The position numbers and the translations under genes were made by a program. A stretch of DNA of 64,000 nucleotides from Magicicada septendecula (taxonomy: Eukaryota; Arthropoda; Insecta; Hemiptera; Cicadidae): the NCBI GenBank assembly GCA_034769895.1, contig CM068367.1:124905927-124969926 (forward strand). The letters run 5' to 3'. This document shows, one piece after another, positions 48,070 through 59,682 of this stretch. Positions within the stretch are counted from its first letter, which is position 1; every line of letters starts with the position of its first letter. The notes under the pieces are model-generated. The model was given only the letters and a program-made list of their open reading frames with translations. It was not told the origin of the DNA and did not search any database.

Positions 48070-48255
48070 GCCGAGTTTCATTGCAAGTCCCGTCATACTG
48101 GACCCAGCACAATTTTTGGCTTCTCTAGGCTCCGGCCTAGTTCTAAATAACTTGTGGCTTCTCTTTAAAAAAAAAATTAAATCAAAAGAAATATAAAAAG
48201 AAATAAAAAGAAGTTTGTTCTATACATATAAAAAGACATAAAAAGAAAAGAGGGG

Positions 48256-49106
48256 TTACAGGACTTCCAGCACTTCGTTTTCGGTCTGACGACATCTTTC
48301 GCCTACTTCCCTGATCTGCTGGTTAACAACCACGACTTCCTGTTCTAACTTCTTGACGATGGATTTCTTCGTCTCTGTTATCTTTTTATTTAACTCTTCT
48401 TTTGCCAATTCTATTCTCTCGTCTACCTTATTCATGCTCTCCTGGTTGACTTCCCTTAGTTCTTCTCTCAACCTTTGATTATTCTCGTCCATTTTCAGAT
48501 TATTTTCCTCCAAATTTTCCCTCAGTTGCTGATTGTCACTTTCCATTTTTCTACTTGTTTCCTCCATTTTCTTTTCCATTTTCTTACTCAAGGATTGGTT
48601 GTCCTTTTTCAGGTCTTCCATCTTCTTATTCAAAGATCGGTTGTTTTCCTCCATCTTCTCTTCCAAATTCTTACTGGTCTCTTCAATCCTCTTGTTGGTA
48701 TTTTCTATGTTTTTATTTATTCCACCCAAATCTTCCTTGGTGGACTGATTGTGTCATCCATCTTTTTGTTAGTGGATTCTATATTTTTATTGACTCCTTC
48801 CATTTGCTTATTCATTTCCTGTTTACTAGCTTATATTTCTTCCTGTGTGGAATCCATTTTCTTATTCAAATCTTCACTCAATTTCTTACCCATATCCATT
48901 ATCATTTTCCTTAGGGCTTCCTGTAAATTAACATCCCCTATTGGTGTCGGTACTTCAGGTTGTTCCCCTGGCGGTACGGGTTGTTTATCTTCCACCGGGG
49001 GTTGTAACACTTCCGGATCCTCCACGGGTGTTGCTTCCTTATCTTCCATGTCCACTTCCTTTTCGGCCTCTGCCGCCCTCTTCTTCGAAGTAGCTCGTCT
49101 TTGCAT
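48256..49106 (-). pseudogene. Gag-like coiled-coil protein, element C
   Basis: Begins 71 bp inside the 5' LTR with a Lys/Arg-rich start, then a Pro/Glu-rich stretch (residues ~25-60), then repeated MEEN/NKKMED-type heptads that predict a long coiled coil. An in-frame TAA (near 48830) and a frameshift near 48735 break it; the second part (48256-48729) is 157 codons. Position after the PBS marks it as gag. No zinc knuckle is seen. The plus-strand ORFs across it are shadows. Confidence 0.65.
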
Positions 49107-49159
49107 TTTTCTTCTGTCTTTATTAATTAATCGCTGCCAGGCTTATCTTATCAAGCCCT

Positions 49160-49174
49160 CTAAGTTGGACGCCA
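49160..49174 (-). promoter_or_regulatory. Primer-binding-site-like sequence of element C
   Basis: TGGCGTCCAACTTAG on the minus strand, three bases from the end of the 5' LTR, in the position and with the TGG start of a PBS. The tRNA was not identified. Confidence 0.6.
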
Positions 49175-49177
49175 CTT

Positions 49178-51484
49178 TGTAATGAAACCCTGTATGCGGT
49201 CTTTACAAAAAAAAAAAAAAGATAATAAAGAAAATTTTATTAAAAAAAAAAAAAATTTCAATAAAAAAAAATTTTGTTTATGTTTAATCAATGTCTGTAA
49301 TTGTGAAAAAATCCTGTTTTAATGTTCTGTTAAAAATTTTAATAATTAAGAAGGTATTTATTAATTATTTAGCACTTCTGGAAGATCTGAACCAAGCCCG
49401 GAGTTAATCAGATTAACTCCGGTCAGCAATCGATTTATAATTTTTAGTGCTGGTTCAATATCTCACTGTAAAAAATATTTTCTTCTTCTTGAAGTCTCGT
49501 TGCATTAATAAATAAACCTTAAATTAGCATGTGAAATAATAATAGATACAAACAATTGAAATAAATGGATTTATTATCAAGTTCAAGAAATAATCGATTA
49601 TTAATCGATTGGGAGCAATTATCGACTCCGTCTCAGGGAATTATCGATTCGTTCATACAGTGGAAAAAATTATTACAAGTATTATATAAAAAAGGTTCTT
49701 GGAGCGATTATATTAATAGTCAGAGAAGGGTAACGAGAAAGTATAACATTAACAATTAAAGTAGTTCCATAATTATCATCTAACAATATTTAAATGATTC
49801 TGATATAATGTTTAAAAAAGTTGAATCGTCAAACCATATGTAGCTTCTGACGTCACTCGATGAGGAAGGCACAGATTCGTATTTTTTAAAGATGGCCGCT
49901 CCTAGATATGGCGAGGTTATTGGAAATGTCGTCGTTTTAAAATCTCACAGTAAAATTACCTTCATAACTGTTTGAAATGTCCCCGCACTGGTGTAATCTG
50001 TCTAATAGGTTGTTTGGTGTGTTCTGAAGAAGTGTTCCGTGTATACTTGTGTTAATTATGTTATTTGATTTGTGTTCACTTCTGTGGGTTAACTATTCAA
50101 AAAGTGGTTATGATTTGTAGCGTTAGTTATCACGAATATATTGTTTTACTGTTTTAAATCACTAGTATAATGAAGTTGGGTGTTAGTTTTCACTATTGTC
50201 GCTAAAATTTCTGTAGTTTTAGTTAGAAAAATGTTTAATTTAGTTAACTCTCGTTACACTGATATTAGAAGGTAACCGTAGTACCATTTTCTACACGGTT
50301 TTAAGGAACGTTATATTACACAACTATTCAGCTTGATATTCAACAAAAGACTAGTCTAACTTCCTTCATGTTAGTCAAAATCTGGCCCAGTTAATCTTTA
50401 AAAAAGTATTGTTAAAATATTTCGATTTCCCATACACATGATACAAAATTACATTATATATATGGAATTTATTTATTTTATTCATCACTTTCATGAATTA
50501 TGAACCTTATCATTGGTTTAATCATCTCATTCCTTTTAAATTGATATATTATAGTCCATATCTGTTGACATTTTGTGGAAATTACCAAATTTCTCTCTTT
50601 TTGGAAATCTAGGCTCAAAAATTGGTTTCCGCCTTCATATAATTTTTCTGCCATTTTAATTTTTATTAATACTATTATAATAAATTTTAATTAGTCATAT
50701 TTCTCCTCCTTTCCTTAAATACATATAAATTGAACCTTTGAACTGGTTTTTTGAGTTAATCTCTGAATTTGACATTGCTCTTTAAAATTAATTAATTTAT
50801 ATATTTTGAAAATTTACAATATTTTAAGGTATATTTCCTTATTATCACTTTAACTCATAGGATCATTCACAGTAGTGTTTAACTGATTTACCTTACCTAA
50901 ATCTTGCTAGTTTACAGGAATTATAAGTGAATTAAATGGTTTATATGGCTTCTGTGAATTCACCACATGGCCTAGAGTTGAGAATTTTATATTTCTGTCT
51001 TTCTCAAATAAATTTAATCCTACTCCTCCTCTGACTTTACATAGTTATTATTACATGAAAATAAAACGTTTTACAAACCCATTGTGAAGTGTAGTATCTG
51101 ATTAATACTACTGTTATACAAAAAATAATATTGAACAATATTTAGCATTCTGTACAACTGAACATATTGCTGACATGGTTTGAAAACATACATTTAATTC
51201 TTTTTGAATTAATACAGCATACCTACTGAAACATTATTAATGGTATGTATGCTGTTATTTGGCAAACATAATTCATTTTAAACACATATAAATCTTATTT
51301 ACTAAAAATTCTTATAAACCTATTGAGTTCATGGCTGTGAACAAATAGCCATTTTAAACAATTTAAACCTACGAATATAAATTAATGCCAGTCCTTTCTG
51401 GACTAAACCATTATTATCTATTACCCCTTCATCAGTAAACATATCCACCCATACTCTAGTTATTATCATTTTTACAAATGTCTT
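49178..51484 (-). repeat. 5' LTR of element C, outer end truncated
   Basis: About 99% identical by eye to 38855-41143 (small indels in A-runs, a duplicated ATTATTAATCG-like bit near 49600, about 15 substitutions). It lacks the last 17 bp present at 41144-41160 and abuts the Helitron fragment. Confidence 0.85.
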
Positions 51485-52448
51485 CGACGCAGAATGGGGG
51501 AATCGAGAATTGTGAGTCGACATTCTGATCTAAAATTAGGGGCATTTAATTACAATGCTGGATACGATTACTATACTCATCCTAAAGTTGTAATAGGACG
51601 GATGGATGTCGTATGCAACCATTGTCAGGCAAAGAAATATAAAGGGGAACCACCTGCGATGTGTTGCTCAAATGGGAAAGTGAAACTGCTGCCTCTTAAG
51701 CCACTGCTGTCTTACTTATCTGGTAGCACAGCAGACTCCAAACATTTCCTCAAAAATGTAAGGGCATACAATTCCAGCTTTCAAATGACATCATTTGGAG
51801 CGTCATCTATAGTGCAAGAACATGGTTTTATGCCTACTTTTAAGGTATAGGGCCAAATTTACTACAAAGCTGGATCACTTCCTCCCCTTCCAGATGAAAA
51901 TCCGAATATTTTTACAAGTTTACTTCATAGGCGATGAAAAATTAGAGGCTGATCAATGATGTGGTAATATAACTGGCATGCAACAAGACATTGTTTTAAA
52001 TCTGCAGAGACTATTTCATTTGCACAATCATTTAGTGCAAATGTTTAAAACAGCATTAGAAAGGATGCCTACGGATGAATACAAAGTAGTCATACGGGCA
52101 GACAAGAGGCCATCCGGTGAACATGAACGGCGCTTTAATGCACCAACCATTAACGATGTAATAGTCATTGTTGGTCAGGAGCAGTACGATCAGGAGGACA
52201 TAATTATTCAGAGACGGAGCGAAAATTTGCTGCGGATTCCAGAAACACACTGTTCATACGATTCTCTGCAATATCCTCTTATCTTCTGTGAGGGCGAGGA
52301 CGGTTACCACTTTAACACCATGCAAACAGATTCCCGCACAGGAAACAGTACTAAAAAAAAAAAAACCGCACTCAAACGTTTTATAATCATTACCCAAGCG
52401 AAGCCGGGCAAATCCATTAGTAAGAATATAAACAATACATTCTTTTAG
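51485..52448 (+). pseudogene. Helitron Rep/helicase fragment
   Basis: Two ORF pieces (to 51850, and 51978-52448), with stops between, cover the Helitron N-terminal helicase-like domain. The first has HPKVVIGRMD, CNHCQAKKYKGEPPAMCC and GKVKLLPLKP, then NVRAYNSSFQMTSFG. The second has MFKTALERMPTDEYKVVIRA, GEHERRFNAPT, ETHCSYDSLQYPLIF and GEDGYHF. The fragment ends before the HUH nuclease motif and the SF1 helicase, and its 5' side is cut at the LTR C junction. It cannot encode an active protein. Canonical animal Helitron type. Confidence 0.9.
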
Positions 52449-55400
52449 TAATGTGCTCATAACACTGTCTAATAAACGACCTGATCTCCTTGAGCTGAAG
52501 CAACACTGGGCCCAAGGGCACTTACAGCATGGTTATTGAAGCTAAATGTCTAATACGAATAAAAACACAAGGAACTGTAAAATTATTGTTATATAATACC
52601 CCATTCAACGTCACCAAACACACACGTTTTCATCTAATCTCTACCAAGTAATAAGCCAAGTTTATCTCAAAACAAAACTGATCTCATATTTACTTACTGA
52701 TAAATGATAAAACATTATACTCGTATATAACAAATAAGGAATACTCAAGCATGCCATAATAGGGAATTTATCTTAATCAACTTTCTTGAAACATTTAATG
52801 TTTCCTCTATGAAAGTACTTCCTAAAAACTATTAAATAATTCTTCAAATATATATAATTATAAGAATTCAGTTATCACAAGAGATAATTATGTATTTATA
52901 AACATTATTCAACATTTCATTACAAAAATGCTGCATTATTTAAATTTTATCTTTCTTCACCTAACTACAATACACCTTTCCTGCTTATAATACTATCTTC
53001 CTGTTCATAGCATTCATTTCAATTATGTAGTTGTATCTTAATATATTTAGAGAGAGCATCTTGGAGAGAGAGCATCACCTACAAAACTTGTTGGTTGTTT
53101 TCTTTTCACACAGCTTGTCACAAACTCTTCTATGTATCTCTCTAGCAATAGATCAGATACAATTTCAAAATTCTTACATTATCAACATACAAAGCAAGAT
53201 TTCTGCAGCCTCATTTATAAAATTCTAATAAATCTGAGCTAAATGTTATTAGACAACTTGTTCAATTTTCCAGTTATTTTACCACAGCCACAATATCTGC
53301 AACAACTGTAACTGTATATTAACAGCTTCATTATAACTTCAATCTGTGAAGTCTGCTTTATTAGCTTGTTTTAACCTTACATTTCTTTCACTTTATTTCT
53401 GCTTTCATTATAATGGTAAAATATGATGATGACTGATGCCAGATACTCAAGATAATTCTTTAACAGATAATTCACCTGTCTTCCCCAATGAGTGAGCTGA
53501 TTTAATCAAAGTTCATATCAGTTTATAGGTGTTTAGTTCAAACTTAGTGGCTCATGGTCACTCTGACACTTCCTGGCCATCTTTAATGTACAGCCCACTT
53601 TTATAAAGTAACATCTTGTCACTACAATAAATTCACAATAGCAAATCAGTAAACAGTGCACATTATAGTTTAGGTTTGTTATTATCATCTTTGTAAGACA
53701 AATTCACAAGATGCAAAGGATACATAAAGATGTGCAAAAATAAAGACAGTTTTTCTGCACTGCAAAAACTTGAAACGTAATACAAACCAACACACATTCT
53801 GTCCTCACTTCGTAGTACAAAAACAAGTGAACAGATCTAATATTGTGTTTGCTACTGGCTCAGAATTATGAATAACATATTCAATCTCATGAGATAGTAA
53901 TTAATTTAGTTAGTCATTTTTAAACAGCTGATAACTGTTTACTACAGACTAAGTATTATGAACGAACTAACCATCCTCCCCATTTACCCTGGTGTGTGTG
54001 TATTTCATGGTTGAATTAATTTTCCGACTAATACAAAGTAATGACTTGATTACTTTGTAATGTAATCAACGGATGACGGAGGTCCGAAGCATCTAGGTGA
54101 CCAACAGGTTCGCCTAATTTTCTATCCTCAGAAAATTAATTATAATGGTGAGCCAATGCCACACCACATGGACTAATGTGTGGATGCTTACTACACTAAT
54201 ATACTGAGGAGCATCAAACTCACAGTGAACTGAATGTATCTTCGGGAATGTTAAAGTTAGGTATAAATTTAGCTTTCCACATAATTGTTAACTGCAAAGC
54301 TGCAAGCAAATTAGAATTTCTATTCTCTGTTAATAAATAACAGACCTAAATAATAATCAGGCTAATAGCTGTGCATGTGGAACAGAGCTTTGTGAGAGAA
54401 TTGCCACTGAGTTGAGCAAAATCCTAGCTGATATACAATGGACTTACAATTTTTGTAGCTCACAAACAATAGTATAATAAACCAAAATAAAAGTCAAAAT
54501 TGTAAAAAACATTTTACAAGTACACAAAGTGAAGTACAAAGAAAGTTGTTTCTAAGCAAAACTAATTTATTAAGTTGTGTAATATTTTCTACATAAAAAA
54601 GACACAGAATACCTAATTGTTTATTGTTACAAACATGTTCACATACTAATCATGATATAAAATACGATTATCTTATTCTCAGTTCCTTCAAATGCATAAA
54701 CTTAACTGCTACACCGACAGACAGATAAGTTGTAAGATGTCTTACACCCAAATTAATATTTTGGTGCCTGGGTCTGTGGTGCTGCATGGTTATGTACTTT
54801 GATACTCATGAGTAGCAAGACCTGGTTGCATGCATTTGGTATGTACAGGTAAGCAAAGGCTGCACCACATCCGAGGCTCTATGGCTGTCCTTGCAGTTAA
54901 TTGAAAAGACGGCAATAGTGTGCAGCCACTCCCATACCTATGTCCACCATGTTTGAGGAAATGCTGATACAGAACCAGACGTAACAAAATGAGACAAAAT
55001 TTTCTTTTTAATTGTTGTTCAACACACAACTACTTCTGGTCAGAAATATACTGTTCACTATGAATGTCTTGGTTCAGTATACATCATAACCCAAAGTGCA
55101 AACCATCTATAAGCAAAGGTAAGAAGACACGGTAAATAATGACATCTGTCTCCTTGTGTGAATTTCAAACAGACTAGATTGAAAATAACACTGTCCAAAA
55201 TTTTCTCTTATGAACTCTCGATTACAAAAAAAAATCATATATTTAACATCCAGAAAGACGCTGCAATATTGACCAATGCACTCCAGTGAAAAGAGGCACT
55301 GCTAGTAATAATGTACCAAAATGTCAAAATATTACTGCTATTTTAAATAACAGTCATTATACCTGAACAATATACTCATGGCATACTTTTGTTATTACAA

Positions 55401-55771
55401 AACATTAAAAAAGTACAATGAATAGAAGCCAAGTTAAAAACTATTCACTAGACATATATATCCCTATATACAGGTAAAATCAAAATTTATCTGAGGGCTT
55501 CTAGAACTTGTCAGTCACACATACACATACGTAACTAATATTGTGTACTCTTTAACACTATGATTCTTATATCAAACACGCATTCATTTATAAGCAAATA
55601 CTTTTTCATACATTCATTATTCTAAAATGTTCAACAGTGCTGTTTAAGCACGTCTGAAAATTCAATCCTACATGGACAATAAGGAATATTACAGTCATGT
55701 GTTTGCTCACTGCTGACAAAATTGCCTCACCAGTCATTCGTTAGTATTTTTTCTATCGAGGGAAATCTTGT
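52449..55771. other. Unassigned AT-rich region
   Basis: No gene was recognised; ORFs are short and low-complexity. One clear hairpin lies at 54032-54059. Confidence 0.4.
54032..54059. other. Perfect 11-bp inverted repeat
   Basis: TACAAAGTAAT, loop GACTTG, ATTACTTTGTA. Possibly an element terminus; nothing else supports that. Confidence 0.55.
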
Positions 55772-55884
55772 TACTTCCATGTTCCATAAGGAAATGGAAG
55801 TATGGTCATGGCAAAAAAAATCGAGTTCGAGATAACGGCTGATTCTGATTGTACTACCTTCAAAACATGAAGAAAAGCCATTTT
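55772..55884 (+). mobile_element. Array element E0: isolated head fragment
   Basis: Carries the ACTTCCATGTTCC...GGAAATGGAAGTATGG head and the following ~80 bp found in the later heads, then is cut by the start of E1. Confidence 0.7.
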
Positions 55885-57079
55885 TACTTCCATATTCCTT
55901 AAGGAATGGAAGTATGGTGATGGCAAAAAAAATCGTGTTCGAGATTATTGCAGATTCTGATTCTACTACACTCAAAACATGAAAAAAAGTCGTTTTCCGA
56001 AAAGTGCATGTGTGTCTGTCTGTCTGTCTGTCTGTAGATTTTTTTTCTATGGCAAACGATAACTGCCGCAAATTCAAACAGAATCAAATAATTTTTTGCA
56101 TGCAGCCCTGATTTGCAGAGTACTCGCGACCTATTGTTTTTGGTGAAGATCGGTTGAGGGAAAGGGGTAGTTTACCTGCAACGGTTTTTTTTAGCAAGGG
56201 TAATTTTGTTTGTTTGGCAAACGATAACAGCCGCAAATTCAAACAGAATCAAATAATGTTTCGCATACAGCCCTGAATTGTAGAGTTCTCAAGATCTGTT
56301 GATTTTGGTGAAGATCGGTTAAGGGAAAGGGGTAGTTTACCTGTAACGTTTTATGTTTTAACAAGGGTATTTCCTATGGCAAACGATAACAGCCGCAAAT
56401 TCAAACAGAATCAAAGATTATTTGCATACAGCCCTAAATTGTACAGTTCTCAAGACCTATTGTTTTTGGTGAAGTTCGGTTGAGGGAAAGGGGTAGTTTA
56501 CCTGCAACGTTTTTTTAACAAGGGTATTTTATATGGCAAACGATAACAGCCGCAAATTCAAACAGAATCAAATAATGTTTTGCATACAGCCCTGATTTAT
56601 AGAGTACTCAAGACCTATTGTTTTTGGTGAAGATCGGTTAAGGGGAAGGGGTAGTTTACCTGCAACGTTTTTTTATCAAGCGTATTTTCTATGGCAAACG
56701 ATAACAGCCGCAAATTCAAACAGAATCAAATAATTTTTTGCATACGTCCCTGAATTGTAGAGGTCTCAATGACTTTCGATTTTGGTGAAGATCGGTTAAG
56801 GGGAAGGGGTAGTTTACCGGCAACCCATACGTTTTAACAAGAGTAAAGTACTTGAAAATTTATTTAAACTTTTTGAAACAATGGTAATTGTTAAAAATAA
56901 AATAATTTTGTTGCCGGGCAATAAAATTATAATTTTTTCATTTTAATGTAATATAATATTTTTCATTTAATACAGCAATAAAAAGGCAGGTAAGACACAG
57001 CCTGGCTGTTTGGCTGAAAATGATTTTAAATATAAATCTTAGAATATGGAAGTCATGTATGGTTCTCCATACCGATATT
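55885..57079 (+). mobile_element. Array element E1 (HINE/DINE-TR1-like)
   Basis: Head palindrome at 55885, a (TCTG)n microsatellite at about 56012-56036, five monomers of 157-165 bp beginning at about 56051, 56216, 56378, 56535 and 56693, a type I tail from 56823, and a terminal hairpin at 57057-57072. The inverted ATATGGAAGT (57044-57053) mirrors the head's ACTTCCATAT. Subterminal inverted repeats, a microsatellite, ~150-160-bp tandem core repeats and a hairpin near the 3' end are the published plan of Helentron-associated elements; assignment here rests on this architecture alone. Confidence 0.65.
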
Positions 57080-58617
57080 TACTTCCATATTCCTTAAGGA
57101 ATGGAAGTATGGTGATGGCAAAAAAAATCGTGTTCGAGATTATTGCAGATTCTGATTCTACTACACTCAAAACATGAAAAAAAGTCGTTTTCCGAAAAGT
57201 GTCTGTGTGTGTGTCTGTCTGTCTGTCTGTCTGTAGATTTTTTTTCTATGGCAAACGATAACTGCCGCAAATTCAAACAGAATCAAATAATTTTTTGCAT
57301 GCAGCCCGGATTTGCAGAGTACTCGCGACCTATTGTTTTTGGTGAAGATCGGTTGAGGGAAAGGGGTAGTTTACCTGCAACGGTTTTTTTTTAGCAAGGG
57401 TAATTTTGTTGGTTTGGCAAACGATAACAGCCGCAAATTCAAACAGAATCAAATAATGTTTCGCATACAGCCCTGAATTGTAGAGTTCTCAAGATCTGTT
57501 GATTTTGGTGAAGATCGGTTAAGGGAAAGGGGTAGTTTACCTGTAACGTTTTATGTTTTAACAAGGGTATTTCCTATGGCAAACGATAACAGCCGCAAAT
57601 TCAAACGGAATCAAAAGATGATTTGCATACAGCCCTAAATTTCAGAGTTCTCAAGACCTATTGTTTTTGGTGAAGATTGGTTGAGGGAAAGGGGTAGTTT
57701 ACCTGCAACGTTTTTTTAACAAGCGTATTTTCTATGGCAAACGATAACAGCCGCAAATTCAAACAGAATCAAATAATGTTTTGCATACAGCCCTGATTTG
57801 TAGAGTACTCAAGACCTGTTGTTTTTGGTGAAGATCGGTTAAGGGGAAGGGGTAGTTTACCTGCAACGTTTTTTTATCAAGCGTATTTTCTATGGCAAAC
57901 GATAACAGCCGCAAATTCAAACAGAATCAAATAATTGTTTGCATACGTCCCTGAATTGTAGAGGTCTCAATGACTTTCGATTTTGGTGAAGATCGGTTAA
58001 GGGGAAGGGGTAGTTTACCTGCAACGGTTTTTTTTAATCAAGGGTAACTTTGTTTGTTTGGCAAACGATAACAGCCGCCAATTCAAACAGAATCAAATAA
58101 TGTTTCGCATACAGCCCTAAATTGTAGAGTTCTCAAGATCTGTCGATTTTGGTACAGATCGGTTAAGGGAAAGGGGTAGTTTACCTGCAACGTTTTATGT
58201 TTTAACAAGGGTATTTCCTATGGCAAACGATAAAAGCCGCAAATGTAAACAGAATCAAACAATGTTTTGCATACAGTCCTGATTTGTAGAGTACCCAAGA
58301 CCTATTGTTTTTGGTGAAGATCGGTTAAGGGAAAGGGGTAGTTTACCTGCAACGTTTTTTATCAAGCGTATTTTCTATGGCAAATGATAACTGCCGCAAA
58401 TTCAAACAGAATCAAATAATTTTTTGCATACATCAGTGAATTGTAGAGGACTCAAGGCCTTTAGATTTTGGTGAAGATCAGTTAAGGGGAAGGGGTAGTT
58501 TACCAGCAAACTTTTACGTTTTAACAAGAGTAAAGTACTTGAAAATTCATTTAAACTTTTTCAAACAATGGTAATTGTTGAAAATAAAATAATTTTGTTG
58601 CCAGGCAATCTGAAAAT
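57080..58617 (+). mobile_element. Array element E2, 3' end replaced
   Basis: Head at 57080, (TCTG)n near 57213-57236, and eight monomers from about 57250 to 58505. The start of a type I tail is interrupted at 58617 by a hairpin-bearing junction. Confidence 0.65.
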
Positions 58618-59159
58618 TTCAGATTTTGTACCACAAAATCTGAAAAGATTATACGATAGTTTATGAAATGGTTAATAATACGTCAGTGGAAGGTGTAATG
58701 AGAAATTAGCAGAAATGGAAACCTGGGGAATGTTAACTGTTCTGTAGATACAATTTTGTCAGAATGTTTGGAAATGATCATCAACATTGAAGAAAAAGTA
58801 AGCATATTAAGAAACATATGTAAGTACTTATTATAAAAAAATAATGTTTGTTTTTTGATTAAGTCATTTTGATTATAAAATATAAATATTTACAAGAAAA
58901 GAATTTTCAGTTTTCAAAATTTAAATATATTTTTATAAAACAATGGGTTCTTCATTGCGGTGGGGACCATGTCACTCACTCCATCTCAAGCCTCCTCTCC
59001 CATTTTGCAGAAAAAGAGGACCCTGTCAAGGCTGATACTTTGACGACAGTGACAGGGCTTTCCACCAAATTCAGCAGAGTGACAGGTAGGCCCAACTCTG
59101 ATTGGCTCCTCAGATTTCCCCAGCGTTAGTAGGTTCTATGAAAATATTTTATTTCAAAA
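58618..59159. other. Foreign block inside the array
   Basis: Does not match the array. It starts at a perfect 13-bp hairpin (58617-58629 with 58633-58645) and has a GC-richer part at about 58950-59130. The 86-codon ORF at 58869-59129 has no recognised domain. Confidence 0.4.
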
Positions 59160-59682
59160 ATGATTTTAAATATAAATTTTAGATATGTTTTATAAATGTC
59201 ATGTTTTATGTTTTAACATGGGTAATTTTTTATATGACGAACCATAACTGCCGTAAATTCAAACAGAATCAAATAATTTTTTACATATGTGCCTGAGCTA
59301 TAGAGAACTCAATGTCTGTTGATTTTGGTGAAGATCGGTTACGGGGAAAGGGCAGTTTACCTGAAACATTTTTTGTTGTAACATGAGTAAAGTACTTAAT
59401 TTTGATAAAATATCCTGATAAGATCTTAATAATCCACTGTAGAAACGTAGATGAAATATCTATAAATGAAGAGGCTAGTTGAACGGGCTGGGGGTAATTT
59501 TCTATAAATCAAAATTATAGTTGAAGGGGGAGGGGATAATATTTTTTATATGTGTACTACGTTATTGGCAAGAAAGAAGTATTTTTTTGTTAAAATTCCT
59601 TCCCTGGCTGTTTGGCTGAAAATGATTTTAAATATAAATCTTAGAATATGGAAGTCATGTATGGTTCTCCATACCGATATTT
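59160..59682 (+). mobile_element. Array segment E2b: one monomer and a type II tail
   Basis: A diverged monomer (59230-59400) is followed by a tail with CCACTGTAGAAACG and a G-rich GAAGGGGGAGGGG stretch, shared with 63240-63400. The common terminal ~80 bp and hairpin are at 59659-59674. Confidence 0.6.

Larger units (their letters stand above)
46045..48255. other. Unrelated block replacing the 5' part of pol in element C
   Basis: About 2.2 kb between the gag-like ORF and RNase H, where protease and reverse transcriptase should be. No pol motif is visible on either strand. It contains a ~40-bp minisatellite and, near its right end, a polypurine tract and polyadenylation-like signal (separate entries). 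The simplest reading is an insertion accompanied by deletion. Confidence 0.5.
38855..51484 (-). mobile_element. Element C: long-LTR Ty3/gypsy-type retrotransposon
   Basis: Direct repeats at 38855-41160 and 49178-51484 enclose minus-strand gag-like, RNase H and integrase ORFs in the gypsy order (RNase H before integrase). A PBS-like site lies beside the right (5') LTR. The coding region is broken and lacks protease and most of the reverse transcriptase. The LTRs differ by roughly 18 small changes in 2.3 kb by eye (under 1%), so insertion is fairly recent despite the defects. No target duplication is visible because the right LTR is truncated. Confidence 0.85.

Noticed and set aside
48475..49182. 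235-codon plus-strand ORF and neighbours over the gag region of element C
   Set aside because: Hydrophobic low-complexity shadow of the Lys/Glu-rich minus-strand coiled coil.
49565..49759. 64-codon ORF inside LTR C
   Set aside because: The other LTR copy (from 39237) lacks the 11-bp duplication and has a different frame there; no family features.
55727..56087. Repeated minus-strand ORFs over array heads
   Set aside because: They recur only because the head and microsatellite recur; the TDRQTDR run is translated TCTG repeat.
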